Positions 9,450 to 18,663 of a stretch of DNA of 64,000 bases are shown here, piece after piece. Below the pieces are notes generated by a model. That model saw only the letters and a program-made list of their open reading frames with translations. It was not told where the DNA came from and searched no databases. The stretch is from positions 1 to 64,000 of the forward strand of contig CANQMW010000004.1 in assembly GCA_947625045.1 (NCBI GenBank). Direction: 5' to 3'. The stretch's first letter is position 1. Each line of letters begins with the position of its first letter. Position numbers and translations under genes: made by a program. The DNA comes from an uncultured Oscillospiraceae bacterium. Its GTDB lineage: Bacteria; Bacillota; Clostridia; Oscillospirales; Oscillospiraceae.

Positions 9450-11855
9450 ATGTCAGAGATCATGTCGGAGATCACACGCGACGAGCTGCACGCGGCCATA
9501 GAGGACAAACTCTGCGCCCACTTCGGCACCACCGGCACCCGCGCTACGGACGAGCAGGTCTTCCTGGCCTCCGCTCAGGTCATCCGCGACATCATGAGCC
9601 GTATCATCGCCGTACAGCGGGACACCAAGGACGAGCGGCAGGTCCACTACCTGTCCATGGAATTCCTCCTGGGCCGGAGCCTGATGAAAAACGCCTACAA
9701 CCTGGGCATCGGCGACGAGCTCATCGGCGCATTGAAGGACATGGGCCGGGAACCGGCCGACATCTTTGAGGAGGAGCCGGACGCGGGCCTCGGAAACGGC
9801 GGCCTGGGCCGTCTGGCCGCCTGCTATTCCGACTCCATGGCCACATTGGGCATCCCCGCGTCGGGCTATTCCCTCTGCTATGAGCTGGGGCTTTTCAAAC
9901 AGGTCATGAAGGACGGCGTCCAGACCGAGGTGGCCGACAGCTGGCACCGGGGCGCCATCGGCTGGCTGGTCCCCCGGGAGGAGGACACCTGCGAGGTGCG
10001 CTTCGGCGGCACCGTGGAGGAGATATGGGACCACACCGGCATGTGCCGGACGAAGCACACCGGCTACACCACCGTGCTGGCGGTGCCCCGGGACATGCTC
10101 ATCGCCGGTTATGAGGGCAAGCGCATCAACACCCTGCGGCTGTGGGAGGCCCGGAGCAACCAGGACCTGGATATGTACCTCTTCTCCGGCGGCAAGTATG
10201 TCCAGGCCATGGAGCAGCGGACCATGGCGGAGGTCATCACGAAAGTCCTGTACCCCGCCGACGACCACATCCAGGGCAAGGAGCTGAGGCTTAAGCAGCA
10301 GTACTTCTTCGTCTCCGCCACCGCCCAGGACCTGGTGAAAAAGCACCGCCGGGACTGGGGCGACGTACGCTCCTTCCCCCAGCACCACGTGATACAGATC
10401 AACGACACCCACCCCACCCTCATCATCCCCGAGCTCATGCGCATCTTCATGGACGAGGACGGCCTGGGCTGGGACGAGGCCTTCGACGCGGTGAAGGGCA
10501 CCGTGGCCTATACGAACCACACGGTCCTCAGTGAGGCCCTGGAGAAGTGGCCCCAGAACCTGGTGCAGCAGCTGCTGCCCCGGTGCTGGCAGATCATCCG
10601 GGAGCTCAATATCCGCTGGAACAAGTGGCTCAACGAGCACTACCCCAACGACCCGGCCAAGGTGGAGCGGAACCTCATCCTCTCCGGCGGCCAGGTGCAC
10701 ATGGCGAACCTGTGCCAGGCGGTGTGCTTCAAGATAAACGGCGTGTCGAAGCTCCACGGCCAGATTTTGACCAGCCGGCTTTTCAACGACGTCTATAGTA
10801 TCCGCCCCGAGCGGTATACCTTCGTCACCAACGGCATCGACCACCGCCGGTGGCTGGACCAGATCAACCCCGGCCTTTCCGGCCTGGTGCGGGAGCTCAT
10901 AGGCCCCGATTTCATCACCAAGCCCGAGGAGCTCAAGAAGCTGCGGCAGTTTGAAAATGATCCCGTGGTCTTGGATAAGCTCAACGAGATCAAGCGCCGC
11001 AACAAGTCCCGGCTGGCCGCGTGGCTGAAGCGGGACCAGGACGCGGTGCTGGACCCGGCGGCGGTGCTGGACGTGCAGGTGAAGAGGCTCCACGAGTATA
11101 AGCGCCAGCTTTTGGCCGCCATGCTCATCACCAGCCTCCAGCAGCGCCTGCGGGACGACCCGAACCAGGACTTCATCCCCCGGTCCTTCGTCTTCGGCGC
11201 CAAAGCCGCCGGCGGCTATGTGATCGCCAAGCGCATCATCGAGCTTCTGAACTCCCTCAGCAAGGACATCGCCGCGGACCCGGCCTGCAAGGGCAAGCTG
11301 CAGGTGCTCTTCGCCGCCAACTACCGGGTGTCCATGGCCGAGCAGCTCATGCCCGCCGCCCAGATATCCGAGCAGATATCCACCGCGGGCAAGGAGGCCT
11401 CCGGCACCGGCAACATGAAGCTCATGATGAACGGCGCCATCACCATCGGCACCCTGGACGGCGCCAACGTGGAGATGTACGAGCACCTGGGGGACGAGAA
11501 CATGTTCCTCTTTGGCCTGAAGGCCGAGGAGGTGGAGGCCCTGCGGCCCAATTACTATCCTCAGGGCTATTATGACTCCGACCCGGTGACCCGGGCGGTG
11601 CTGGACCGGTTCCGCAATGGGTTCAGTGACGGCAAGAGCTACGCGGACCTGGTGAACAACCTGCTCTATAACGGCGACCAGTACATGCTCCTGGCGGACT
11701 TTGCCGACTACCGCCGGGCCCATGACGAGCTCTACAAGGTCATGGCGGACCCCCGGGCCTCGGCGCGGATGAGCCTTGTGAACATCGCGGAGAGCGGCGT
11801 CTTCGCCGCCGACCGGGCCGTGGACGAGTACGCCAAAAACATTTGGAAGGTGTAA
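9450..11855 (+). CDS. glgP: Glycogen/starch phosphorylase
   Basis: An 801-residue PLP enzyme releasing glucose 1-phosphate from glycogen. The N-terminal YLSMEFLLGRSL, DAGLGNGGLGRLAACYSDSMATL, the NDTHPTLIIPELMR region and the PLP-lysine segment EASGTGNMKLMMNGA are all present. Its length is about that of the E. coli enzymes. ATG 9450 has AAGGAG 9 nt upstream; a longer frame from 9402 begins inside the preceding terminator. With glgC and glgD it forms a glycogen synthesis and breakdown cluster. Confidence 0.95.
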   Translation: MSEIMSEITRDELHAAIEDKLCAHFGTTGTRATDEQVFLASAQVIRDIMSRIIAVQRDTKDERQVHYLSMEFLLGRSLMKNAYNLGIGDELIGALKDMGREPADIFEEEPDAGLGNGGLGRLAACYSDSMATLGIPASGYSLCYELGLFKQVMKDGVQTEVADSWHRGAIGWLVPREEDTCEVRFGGTVEEIWDHTGMCRTKHTGYTTVLAVPRDMLIAGYEGKRINTLRLWEARSNQDLDMYLFSGGKYVQAMEQRTMAEVITKVLYPADDHIQGKELRLKQQYFFVSATAQDLVKKHRRDWGDVRSFPQHHVIQINDTHPTLIIPELMRIFMDEDGLGWDEAFDAVKGTVAYTNHTVLSEALEKWPQNLVQQLLPRCWQIIRELNIRWNKWLNEHYPNDPAKVERNLILSGGQVHMANLCQAVCFKINGVSKLHGQILTSRLFNDVYSIRPERYTFVTNGIDHRRWLDQINPGLSGLVRELIGPDFITKPEELKKLRQFENDPVVLDKLNEIKRRNKSRLAAWLKRDQDAVLDPAAVLDVQVKRLHEYKRQLLAAMLITSLQQRLRDDPNQDFIPRSFVFGAKAAGGYVIAKRIIELLNSLSKDIAADPACKGKLQVLFAANYRVSMAEQLMPAAQISEQISTAGKEASGTGNMKLMMNGAITIGTLDGANVEMYEHLGDENMFLFGLKAEEVEALRPNYYPQGYYDSDPVTRAVLDRFRNGFSDGKSYADLVNNLLYNGDQYMLLADFADYRRAHDELYKVMADPRASARMSLVNIAESGVFAADRAVDEYAKNIWKV

Positions 11856-11868
11856 GTCAAAACGATAT

Positions 11869-11905
11869 CGAAAAAGGGCGCGTTTGCAAAACGCGCCCTT
11901 TCCTT
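11869..11905 (+). terminator. Terminator after glgP
   Basis: The hairpin AAAGGGCGCGTTT / AAAACGCGCCCTTT with a tight GC loop is followed by CCTTTT. A nearly identical sequence ends the next gene (15286-15318). Confidence 0.85.
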
Positions 11906-11916
11906 TTGCCGGCATA

Positions 11917-11934
11917 TTGCACAGGGGAGGCTTT
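11917..11934. repeat. Terminal fragment of the dispersed repeat
   Basis: TTGCACAGGGGAGGCTTT matches the right end of the 117-bp repeat at 2668-2784. The rest of the element is absent, so this is a decayed or solo end. Confidence 0.65.
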
Positions 11935-11967
11935 TCTCAAAAAGCACCTATTTAACGCAAAAAAGCG

Positions 11968-11996
11968 TTGAAATCGCGGGGGGGGGGTGCTATAAT
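11968..11996 (+). promoter_or_regulatory. Promoter of the surface protein with a G10 spacer tract
   Basis: -35 TTGAAA (11968-11973) and -10 TATAAT (11991-11996), with an upstream TGC, are exactly 17 bp apart. Ten consecutive G residues (11978-11987) occupy the spacer. The gene's ribosome site AGGAGG and ATG 12057 follow 60 nt later. Confidence 0.8.
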
Positions 11997-12056
11997 GATG
12001 ATGTTTTATTATGGTATGTCATATCCCATCAATTATTGACAACAGGAGGAAAGCAT

Positions 12057-15000
12057 ATGAAAAAGCGTGTATTGAGTTTGCTCCTGGCGTTCGTCATGAC
12101 GCTGGGCCTGGCGGTCCCCGCGTTCGCGGCGCCGGAAACGCCCGACGCTCCCACGGGCCTGGAGGAGCCGGAAGCTCCCGTGCCCGTGGAGCCGGAAGAG
12201 GAGCCGGCGCCCGAACAGGCCCCGACTGAGGAGGCGCCCGCTGAGGACCCCGTCCCCGTGGCGGCGCCCATCGACCTGCCTGTGGCGGCGGATGCCGAGG
12301 ACGAGCCTGTGGCCATATCCACAGGCACAGGGGCAAGTGAAGACGACCCCTATATCGTTGGGACCGAGGCCGAGCTGAGAGCCACTATTGAAGCCGGCGA
12401 TAAAGAATTTGTGCAGTTGGGAGCCGATATAACTATCACCAGCCTCCTTGCGCTCGCGAAAGGCACCATGACGATCGATGTGCCTGCGGGAAAGTCGCTG
12501 ACCCGCACCGGCGGCCCCACTGTGTTCACGGTGGGCGATGAAACGCAGGGAACCAAGGCTCAGCTGACCCTTACCGGCAGCGGCACGGTAACGTCGAAGG
12601 AATACAGCGTAGCCGGTCCGCTCATCTACGTATATAAGAACGCGAAATTTACGCTTGACGGCCCTACATGTGAGGTTACACAAGCTACTTCGCAGTGCCT
12701 GACGCTGGGCAAAGGAACAGGGGACACGATCGCCGAAGGTCTCATCAAAAGCGGAGAGATCAAGGGCGGTAGCAGTGCCGCCTTTGTGTCCGGCTGCGCC
12801 AAACTGACGGTCGACGGCGGCACGATCGGTGGGACCGACTATGGCATCGTGACCAACGGTAGTGATAGCGATGAATATGGTCAACCGACGATAATAGTAA
12901 ACGGCGGCACGATCAGCGGCACATTTGGCATGTATCTTCCCGCTGTGAACGGCTCGACCAAGATCGGTGATGGCAACGGCACGGAGGATGTCAAGATCAC
13001 CGGCAGCATGACCGGCGTCGAGATACGTGCTGGCAGCCTGGAAGTCAAGAGCGACGCCGTCATCACCGGCGAGGGCGAGTATGAGGTTAATTCAAACGAC
13101 AACGGCCCGTCCACCGTGGGCGCGGGCATCGCCGTGGGCCAGCATAAGACGAATAAGAGCATTACCGTCACCGTGTACGGTGGCAAGATCACGGGCGATG
13201 TAGCCCTGGCGGTCTCTGACCCGGAGAAGGGCGACGCGGCGGCTGATTTTGAGCCCCAGCTCACCGTCAACAATGGCACCTTCATCGGTACCACGGCGGC
13301 AGTCAAGGTCGAGGACACCGTAAAAACATGCTCGAAGTTCATCTCCGGCGGCCAGTTCTCCAGCTCCGTGGCGGAGTATGTGGCTCCCACATACCAGTAC
13401 GAGATATATAACCCCAATATCGCCGCCACCCCCTACAGCTACACCGCTGACTTCAAAACCGCGAAGAACACGGTCCGCGACATCGACAAGGGCACGGTCA
13501 TGGACATCCTTGCTGGCCCTGAGGATGGCGTATATACGGTCCACAGCGTGACCGTCTCCGGGACCGAGGGCTGCAAGATCACGGTCAAGGTCGAAGGCTT
13601 GGATACCAGTAAAGCCTTCAAGAATGAGACAGTGACCATGGCCATCGCTCTGGACGATGGATATGTTCTCACGGGCTATAGCATCACGAAAGGCAGTATA
13701 ACCAAGACCGAAGATACCACTGAGGGCGTCACCTTCACCATGCCCGACGAGGACGTGGCCTTTGAATTCGAGGCTGAGAAGGCTGCGGCCAGCGCGGGAG
13801 AAGTGATCGCCCCCAAGCCCGACGTAGAGGAAGTCCCGGAGGTGATAGAGGGCCGGGAGGACGAATTTACGTTTGTGAACGACGCCGGGGAAGATGGCGG
13901 CGCCATCGCGGAGATGAATGAACAGGCGAAGGACCTGGCCGCCGGCGCTGAGAAAGACCAGGACAATATCAACGAAGCGGTCGGGAAATTGGCAAAGCTG
14001 AATATCACAGTTGGCAGCGAGGGGGTCAAATTCTTCCCCTCCACCAAGATCAAGACCACGGATATCGAGTTTGACAGCAACAGCAATGTCCTGTCCATGG
14101 ATATCACGGCCTACTTCCAGCTCGTGGCTGCTCCGGCCGGCGTCGAGGCGAAGGATGTCAACCTTGACAGCAGTAAGGGAGGAGTCAACGCGGTCACAGT
14201 GGGCGAAGAAAAGAAGATGGACATCGAAAATTCCATCAAGATCACCATCCCCATTCCCGCCGTGCTCGCGGCAAAGGACACCCTCCACATCAGGCACACC
14301 CATGAGTCCAACGGCACCAAAACGGTCAAGTGGCTCGAGGAGAAGGTGAATAAGGAGAATAACACCCTGACCTTCACCGTCAAGGGCCTGTCCGAAGTGA
14401 TGGTCTGCGAAGAGTTCCGCGGCGAGGCGAAGATCGGCACCGAAAAGTTTGATACCCTGGCGGAAGCCGTGCAGGCGGTGTGCGATACGTATACCGATGG
14501 CAGTGGCATCACCATCACGCTCTGCAATGCGCCCAAGGCGGATGGCGGCGTCTATACCGTAAAGGCGGCCGCCAAGCACGCGGTGGACTTCAAGATCACG
14601 CTGGCGGATACCTGCACGTTTGAAAAGCTGGGCGAACTTAAGTTCGACTTTGGCAGCGATTACGATTATACCCCGAGTTTCGACGCCGCGAGCAAGACGC
14701 TGAGCATCCACGTGTACTACAACGGCAGCACCAGCCAGGGTGGCGGCCTTCCCAGCGTCACGCCCAGCCCGTCTCCGTCCCCCAGCACGTCTCCCAGCCC
14801 GTCCCCGTCTCCCAGTCCGTCCCCGTCTCCGACGCCCGGCGGCGATAAGCCTACGGTCCCCGTGGACCCGCCCAAGACCAACGGCGGCACCGGCTGGGTC
14901 TATGACTACGACACCGGCGACTGGTACTTCTTCAAGAATGGCGAGGTCGTCGCCAACTACTGGGTAGGCAAGATCGACGGCGCCAGCCAGTGGGATAAGA

Positions 15001-15254
15001 ACTGGTACTATGTGGGACCCGAGGGCAAGATGCTGACGGGCATGCAGTACCTGGACGACCTGCACGGCGGCTACGGCTGGTACTTCCTGCAGCCCAACAA
15101 TGACCACGGCGAGGTCGGCAAGATGCTGACCGGCTGGCAGTGGGTCGGCGGCGACTACGGCGAGTGCTGGTTCGAGACGAAGTCCGGCTCCTCCGGCAAG
15201 TGCACCTGGTCCGAGAAGCTGGGCGACTGGAACGGCAGCATTTGGGTGAAGTAA
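12057..15254 (+). CDS. Secreted surface protein with parallel-repeat body and choline-binding-like C-terminal repeats
   Basis: A 1065-residue exported protein. Residues 1-25 are a signal peptide ending VPAFAA; then comes a Pro/Glu-rich stretch, and then about 400 residues rich in short strand-turn repeats with TVDGGTI or VNGGTISG units, typical of a right-handed beta-helix or polymorphic adhesin-like domain. A middle region of mixed fold follows. A Ser-Pro repeat linker near residues 905-930 leads to a C-terminal module of aromatic repeats (GWVYDYDTGDWYFF, NWYYVGPEGKML, GWYFLQ), the cell-wall-binding or choline-binding type. There is no sortase motif. Start ATG 12057 has AGGAGG upstream. It is likely displayed on the cell wall; its ligand is unknown. 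Confidence 0.8.
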   Translation: MKKRVLSLLLAFVMTLGLAVPAFAAPETPDAPTGLEEPEAPVPVEPEEEPAPEQAPTEEAPAEDPVPVAAPIDLPVAADAEDEPVAISTGTGASEDDPYIVGTEAELRATIEAGDKEFVQLGADITITSLLALAKGTMTIDVPAGKSLTRTGGPTVFTVGDETQGTKAQLTLTGSGTVTSKEYSVAGPLIYVYKNAKFTLDGPTCEVTQATSQCLTLGKGTGDTIAEGLIKSGEIKGGSSAAFVSGCAKLTVDGGTIGGTDYGIVTNGSDSDEYGQPTIIVNGGTISGTFGMYLPAVNGSTKIGDGNGTEDVKITGSMTGVEIRAGSLEVKSDAVITGEGEYEVNSNDNGPSTVGAGIAVGQHKTNKSITVTVYGGKITGDVALAVSDPEKGDAAADFEPQLTVNNGTFIGTTAAVKVEDTVKTCSKFISGGQFSSSVAEYVAPTYQYEIYNPNIAATPYSYTADFKTAKNTVRDIDKGTVMDILAGPEDGVYTVHSVTVSGTEGCKITVKVEGLDTSKAFKNETVTMAIALDDGYVLTGYSITKGSITKTEDTTEGVTFTMPDEDVAFEFEAEKAAASAGEVIAPKPDVEEVPEVIEGREDEFTFVNDAGEDGGAIAEMNEQAKDLAAGAEKDQDNINEAVGKLAKLNITVGSEGVKFFPSTKIKTTDIEFDSNSNVLSMDITAYFQLVAAPAGVEAKDVNLDSSKGGVNAVTVGEEKKMDIENSIKITIPIPAVLAAKDTLHIRHTHESNGTKTVKWLEEKVNKENNTLTFTVKGLSEVMVCEEFRGEAKIGTEKFDTLAEAVQAVCDTYTDGSGITITLCNAPKADGGVYTVKAAAKHAVDFKITLADTCTFEKLGELKFDFGSDYDYTPSFDAASKTLSIHVYYNGSTSQGGGLPSVTPSPSPSPSTSPSPSPSPSPSPSPTPGGDKPTVPVDPPKTNGGTGWVYDYDTGDWYFFKNGEVVANYWVGKIDGASQWDKNWYYVGPEGKMLTGMQYLDDLHGGYGWYFLQPNNDHGEVGKMLTGWQWVGGDYGECWFETKSGSSGKCTWSEKLGDWNGSIWVK

Positions 15255-15285
15255 AGCAGGCAGAAAACCGGAACAAAACAACAAG

Positions 15286-15318
15286 CGAAAAAGGGCGCGT
15301 TGCAAAACGCGCCCTTTT
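15286..15318 (+). terminator. Terminator after the surface protein
   Basis: The stem AAGGGCGCGTT / AACGCGCCCTT is followed by TT. It matches the glgP terminator over about 32 nt. A TATACT just downstream may be the -10 of the following regulator. Confidence 0.8.
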
Positions 15319-15356
15319 GGTATACTATATGCCACATGAAAGGGGGGAGCGGCCGC

Positions 15357-16028
15357 GTGAAGCACATCCTCATCATCGACGACGACCAGCATATCGGGGA
15401 CATGCTCTCCGAGGTGCTGACGAAGGAGGGCTACCGGGTGAGCCGGGCCTATTCGGGCACGGAGGCATTGCTGCTCCTGCCCCAGGCGCGGCCGGACCTG
15501 GTATTGCTGGACCTGATGCTGCCCGGCCTTTCCGGGGAGGAGGTCCTGCCCAAATTAAAGGGCGTCCCCGTCATCGTGGTGTCCGCCAAGGTGGACGTGC
15601 AGGACAAGGTATCCCTGCTCCTGGGCGGGGCGGCGGACTATGTGACCAAGCCCTTTGAGATCAAGGAGCTTTTGGCCCGCATCGCCGTGCGCCTGCGGGA
15701 GGGGCCCGGCCCGGAGGCGGCGCACCTTACCTTCTCGGACCTTGCCCTGGACGCGGACACGCGCACCGCGTCGGTGGGCCAGAACCAGGCCCATCTCACC
15801 CGCACGGAGTGCGCCATATTGAAGATGCTCATGCTGAACCCCGGCCAGGTGGTCACCAAGTCCGTCATCCTGGACCGTATCAGCCTGGACACCCCCGACT
15901 GCACGGAGGGGTCCTTAAAAATGCACGTGAGCAACCTGCGGAAAAAGCTGCGGGACCTGTCCGGCCACGACTACATCGAGGCGGTGTGGGGCATCGGCTT
16001 CAAGCTCCGGCCCCATGAGGACGCGTAA
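15357..16028 (+). CDS. OmpR-family response regulator of an ABC-exporter locus
   Basis: A 223-residue regulator with an N-terminal receiver (acidic trio D8-D10, phospho-acceptor Asp 52 in LLDLMLPG, KPFE lysine) and a C-terminal winged helix (SLKMHVSNLRKKL, YIEAVWGIGFKL). GTG 15357 has AGGGGGGAG 7 nt before it; an upstream ATG at 15336 would put that site inside the gene. It heads a locus of ATPase, two permeases and a histidine kinase, the layout of bacitracin or lantibiotic immunity systems. It probably activates the promoter at 16031-16075. Confidence 0.9.
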   Translation: MKHILIIDDDQHIGDMLSEVLTKEGYRVSRAYSGTEALLLLPQARPDLVLLDLMLPGLSGEEVLPKLKGVPVIVVSAKVDVQDKVSLLLGGAADYVTKPFEIKELLARIAVRLREGPGPEAAHLTFSDLALDADTRTASVGQNQAHLTRTECAILKMLMLNPGQVVTKSVILDRISLDTPDCTEGSLKMHVSNLRKKLRDLSGHDYIEAVWGIGFKLRPHEDA

Positions 16029-16030
16029 TC

Positions 16031-16075
16031 TTTACCCCCGCCTTTACCGGTATCTTTACTCCCGGCGGCTATTAT
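16031..16075 (+). promoter_or_regulatory. Candidate activator-dependent promoter of the ABC exporter
   Basis: Three TTTAC direct repeats start at 16031, 16043 and 16055, exactly 12 bp apart, upstream of a -10-like TATTAT at 16070-16075. No consensus -35 pairs with it. Evenly spaced direct repeats are the usual target of OmpR-family regulators. Confidence 0.5.
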
Positions 16076-16104
16076 AGGCCCATCCAAGAACAGGAGGTCA
16101 TACT

Positions 16105-17019
16105 ATGCAATACGTCCTGCAAACGGTGGGCCTTACCAAGCGCTACCGGCAGAGCAAGGCCCTGGACGGGCTGACCATGGCCGTGCCCAAGGGGGCCATC
16201 TACGGCTTGGTGGGCCGGAACGGCGCCGGCAAGACCACCCTCATCCGCCTCATCTGCGGCCTGCAGACCCCCACGGCGGGGGACTACGCCCTCTACGGCC
16301 GCCGCTATAAGGACCGGGACATCAGCCGCTCCCGCCGGCGCATGGGCGCGGTGGTGGAGACCCCGTCCATTTATCTGGACATGTCCGCGAGGGACAACCT
16401 CAAAGAGCAGTACCGGGTGCTGGGCCTGCCCTCCTTTGAGGGGATAGAGGAGCTCCTGGCGCTGGTGGGGCTCTCGGACGCCGGGAAGAAAAAGGCGCGG
16501 CACTTCTCTCTCGGCATGAAGCAGCGTCTCGGCATCGCGGTGGCTCTCGCCGGAGACCCGGACTTTCTGGTGCTGGACGAGCCCATCAACGGCCTGGACC
16601 CCCAGGGCATCATCGAGATACGGGAGCTCATCCTGCGCCTCAATCGGGAAAAACAGATCACCGTTCTCATATCCAGCCACATCCTGGACGAGCTGAGCCG
16701 CCTCGCCACTCATTACGGGTTCATCGACCAGGGGCGGATGGTGAAGGAGATGTCCGCGGCGGAGCTGGAGGCGGCCTGCCGCAAGTGCGTGCGCCTCACG
16801 GTCACCGACGGCCGCGCCCTGGCCCGGGTCCTGGACGCCATGGGGGCGGAGTACAAGATGCTGGACGAAAAAACGGCGGATGTGTACGAAAAGCCCAACG
16901 TCTCCCAGCTCACATTGGCCCTGGCGGCCCAGGACTGCGAGCTTTTGGACATCCGGGAGCGGGACGAGAGTTTGGAGAGCTACTTCGTCTCCCTGGTGGG
17001 AGGTGGCAGCCATGGGTGA
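16105..17019 (+). CDS. ABC transporter ATP-binding protein (LanF/BcrA-like)
   Basis: A 304-residue ATPase: Walker A GRNGAGKT, signature FSLGMKQRLG, Walker B LVLDEPINGLD and the switch ISSH. The LGMKQRLGIA signature and the roughly 80-residue C-terminal extension match exporters of the BcrA/LanF class, which remove peptide antibiotics from the membrane. AGGAGG precedes ATG 16105. It overlaps the first permease by 8 nt. The substrate is unknown. Confidence 0.9.
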   Translation: MQYVLQTVGLTKRYRQSKALDGLTMAVPKGAIYGLVGRNGAGKTTLIRLICGLQTPTAGDYALYGRRYKDRDISRSRRRMGAVVETPSIYLDMSARDNLKEQYRVLGLPSFEGIEELLALVGLSDAGKKKARHFSLGMKQRLGIAVALAGDPDFLVLDEPINGLDPQGIIEIRELILRLNREKQITVLISSHILDELSRLATHYGFIDQGRMVKEMSAAELEAACRKCVRLTVTDGRALARVLDAMGAEYKMLDEKTADVYEKPNVSQLTLALAAQDCELLDIRERDESLESYFVSLVGGGSHG

Positions 17020-17824
17020 GCTCCTTCGGGCCGGCTTTGCCCGGCTGTGGCGGGCGCCGCTGCTGTGGCTGGGCATGGCCGTCATGGTGTGCTGGGGCCT
17101 GCAGGTCTGCCACGGCCTGCGGGGTGAGGTCCACATGGACGACCTGCTCCAGGCCCACAACCTGGTCACGGTGTTCCTGCCGCCGGTGTTCTGCGCCATG
17201 TTCCTGGGCGCGGAGCATGAGAATGGCACCATCCGCAACAAATTGATCGCGGGAAAGAGTCGGGCGGCGGTGTATCTATCCAGCCTCGTGCTCTCCTGCG
17301 CGGCCTGCCTTATGATGCTGGCGGCCTACTTCCTGCCGGTGGCCATATGGGGCCCCTTCCTCACCGAGCCTCTGGCCCGGCCGTTGGGGACCGTGGCGCT
17401 GGAGGCAGGGGGGAGCGTGCTCATGGCAATGGCCATCACGGGCCTGTGCACCCTGGGGAGCATGCTCATCACCCGGCGGGCGGTGCTGGCGGTGGTGCTC
17501 ATCCTCGCGGCCCTGGGTCTTCTCGTGGCGGGCGCCACGCTGGAGAACTGGCTGGCGGAGCCGGAGTACTACCCCGCCGTCATCACCATGCAGGAGAACG
17601 GGGAGCTGGCGGAGCTGCCCGATGTGCCCAATCCCTACTACCTCACCGGGACCAAGCGGGCCATATGCCAGTTCCTGTCGGACTTTCTCCCCACGGGCCA
17701 GGCGGTGCAGTATAACTTCGGCAATGTGGTCCACCCCGTGGCCCTGTGCCTGTATTCCCTGTTCATCCTTGCCGCCTCCACCGTCGGAGGGCTGGCCGCC
17801 TTCCGCCGGAAGGACCTGAAATAG
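17012..17824 (+). CDS. ABC transporter permease (LanE/LanG-like), first subunit
   Basis: A 270-residue membrane protein with about six hydrophobic helices. An early soluble segment, EHENGTIRNKLIAGKSR, is characteristic of ABC-2 type permeases of antibiotic immunity exporters. It starts inside the ATPase gene (8-nt overlap). It is paired with a second related permease directly downstream; both share the sequence GTIRNKL and the motif MLITRRAVLAVVLIL, so they are ancient duplicates. Confidence 0.85.
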   Translation: MGELLRAGFARLWRAPLLWLGMAVMVCWGLQVCHGLRGEVHMDDLLQAHNLVTVFLPPVFCAMFLGAEHENGTIRNKLIAGKSRAAVYLSSLVLSCAACLMMLAAYFLPVAIWGPFLTEPLARPLGTVALEAGGSVLMAMAITGLCTLGSMLITRRAVLAVVLILAALGLLVAGATLENWLAEPEYYPAVITMQENGELAELPDVPNPYYLTGTKRAICQFLSDFLPTGQAVQYNFGNVVHPVALCLYSLFILAASTVGGLAAFRRKDLK

Positions 17825-17834
17825 GGGGCGCGCC

Positions 17835-18650
17835 ATGGGAAATCTCATACGCGCCCATATGGCGCGGCTTTGGAAGACGCCCATCTTCTGGCTGGCTATG
17901 CTCGCCATGGTCCCCTACGGCCTGGGGCTCTCGGGCAGCGCCATAGGCGATTATCAGTCCGGCGTGCTGCCTGCGGGCCTCTGGGGCCAGCCGCTGTTCG
18001 GCTTCGGCCTGCTGGCGGGCATCATCCTCGGGGCGGTGTTCGGCCTCTTCTTCGGCGCGGAATACGCCGACGGGACCATAAGAAATAAGCTCACCGCGGG
18101 CCATGGCCGAGTAAGTATCTATCTCGCGGCGCTGCTGTCCGCATTGCTCGCGGCGTTCGTCCTGTACGGGGCGTATCTGCTGGCTTGGCTGCCCCGTCTG
18201 CCCTGGATGGGGAAGAACCTCCCCGCCCCGCCAAAGGGGCGGTTGCTGGTGTGCCTCGCGGGGACCGTGCTTCTCATGGTGCGCTACTGCTCGCTGTGCA
18301 CGGTGCTCTCCATGCTCATCACCCGCCGGGCGGTGCTGGCGGTGGTCCTTATCCTGCTGATGGTGCTTCTCTTCACCGCCTCCATGCAGGCCCAGGACGC
18401 CTACGAGTCCGCCGACATGGGCGGGATGGAGCTGATGATCGACGAGAACGGCGGGCAGCAGTTCGTGTTCCATGAGGCCCGGGACCCGGGGAAGCTTCTG
18501 ATGTTCCTATATGATTATCTCCCCGCCTGCCAGGCGTACCGGTACATGGAGCTGGACGCCGCGCCGATGATGCTGGTTTATTCCGCGGCGGCGACGGCGC
18601 TGACCATAGGGCTGGGGCTCATTCTCTTCAAGCGAAAAGACATCCGATAA
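17835..18650 (+). CDS. ABC transporter permease (LanE/LanG-like), second subunit
   Basis: A 271-residue paralogue of the preceding permease with the same topology: FGAEYADGTIRNKLTAG after the second helix, and LITRRAVLAVVLILLM before a periplasmic-side loop. The two presumably form a heterodimer over the shared ATPase. It begins 10 nt after its neighbour and is followed at once by the sensor kinase gene. Confidence 0.85.
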   Translation: MGNLIRAHMARLWKTPIFWLAMLAMVPYGLGLSGSAIGDYQSGVLPAGLWGQPLFGFGLLAGIILGAVFGLFFGAEYADGTIRNKLTAGHGRVSIYLAALLSALLAAFVLYGAYLLAWLPRLPWMGKNLPAPPKGRLLVCLAGTVLLMVRYCSLCTVLSMLITRRAVLAVVLILLMVLLFTASMQAQDAYESADMGGMELMIDENGGQQFVFHEARDPGKLLMFLYDYLPACQAYRYMELDAAPMMLVYSAAATALTIGLGLILFKRKDIR

Positions 18651-18663
18651 AGGCGGTGTGTCC

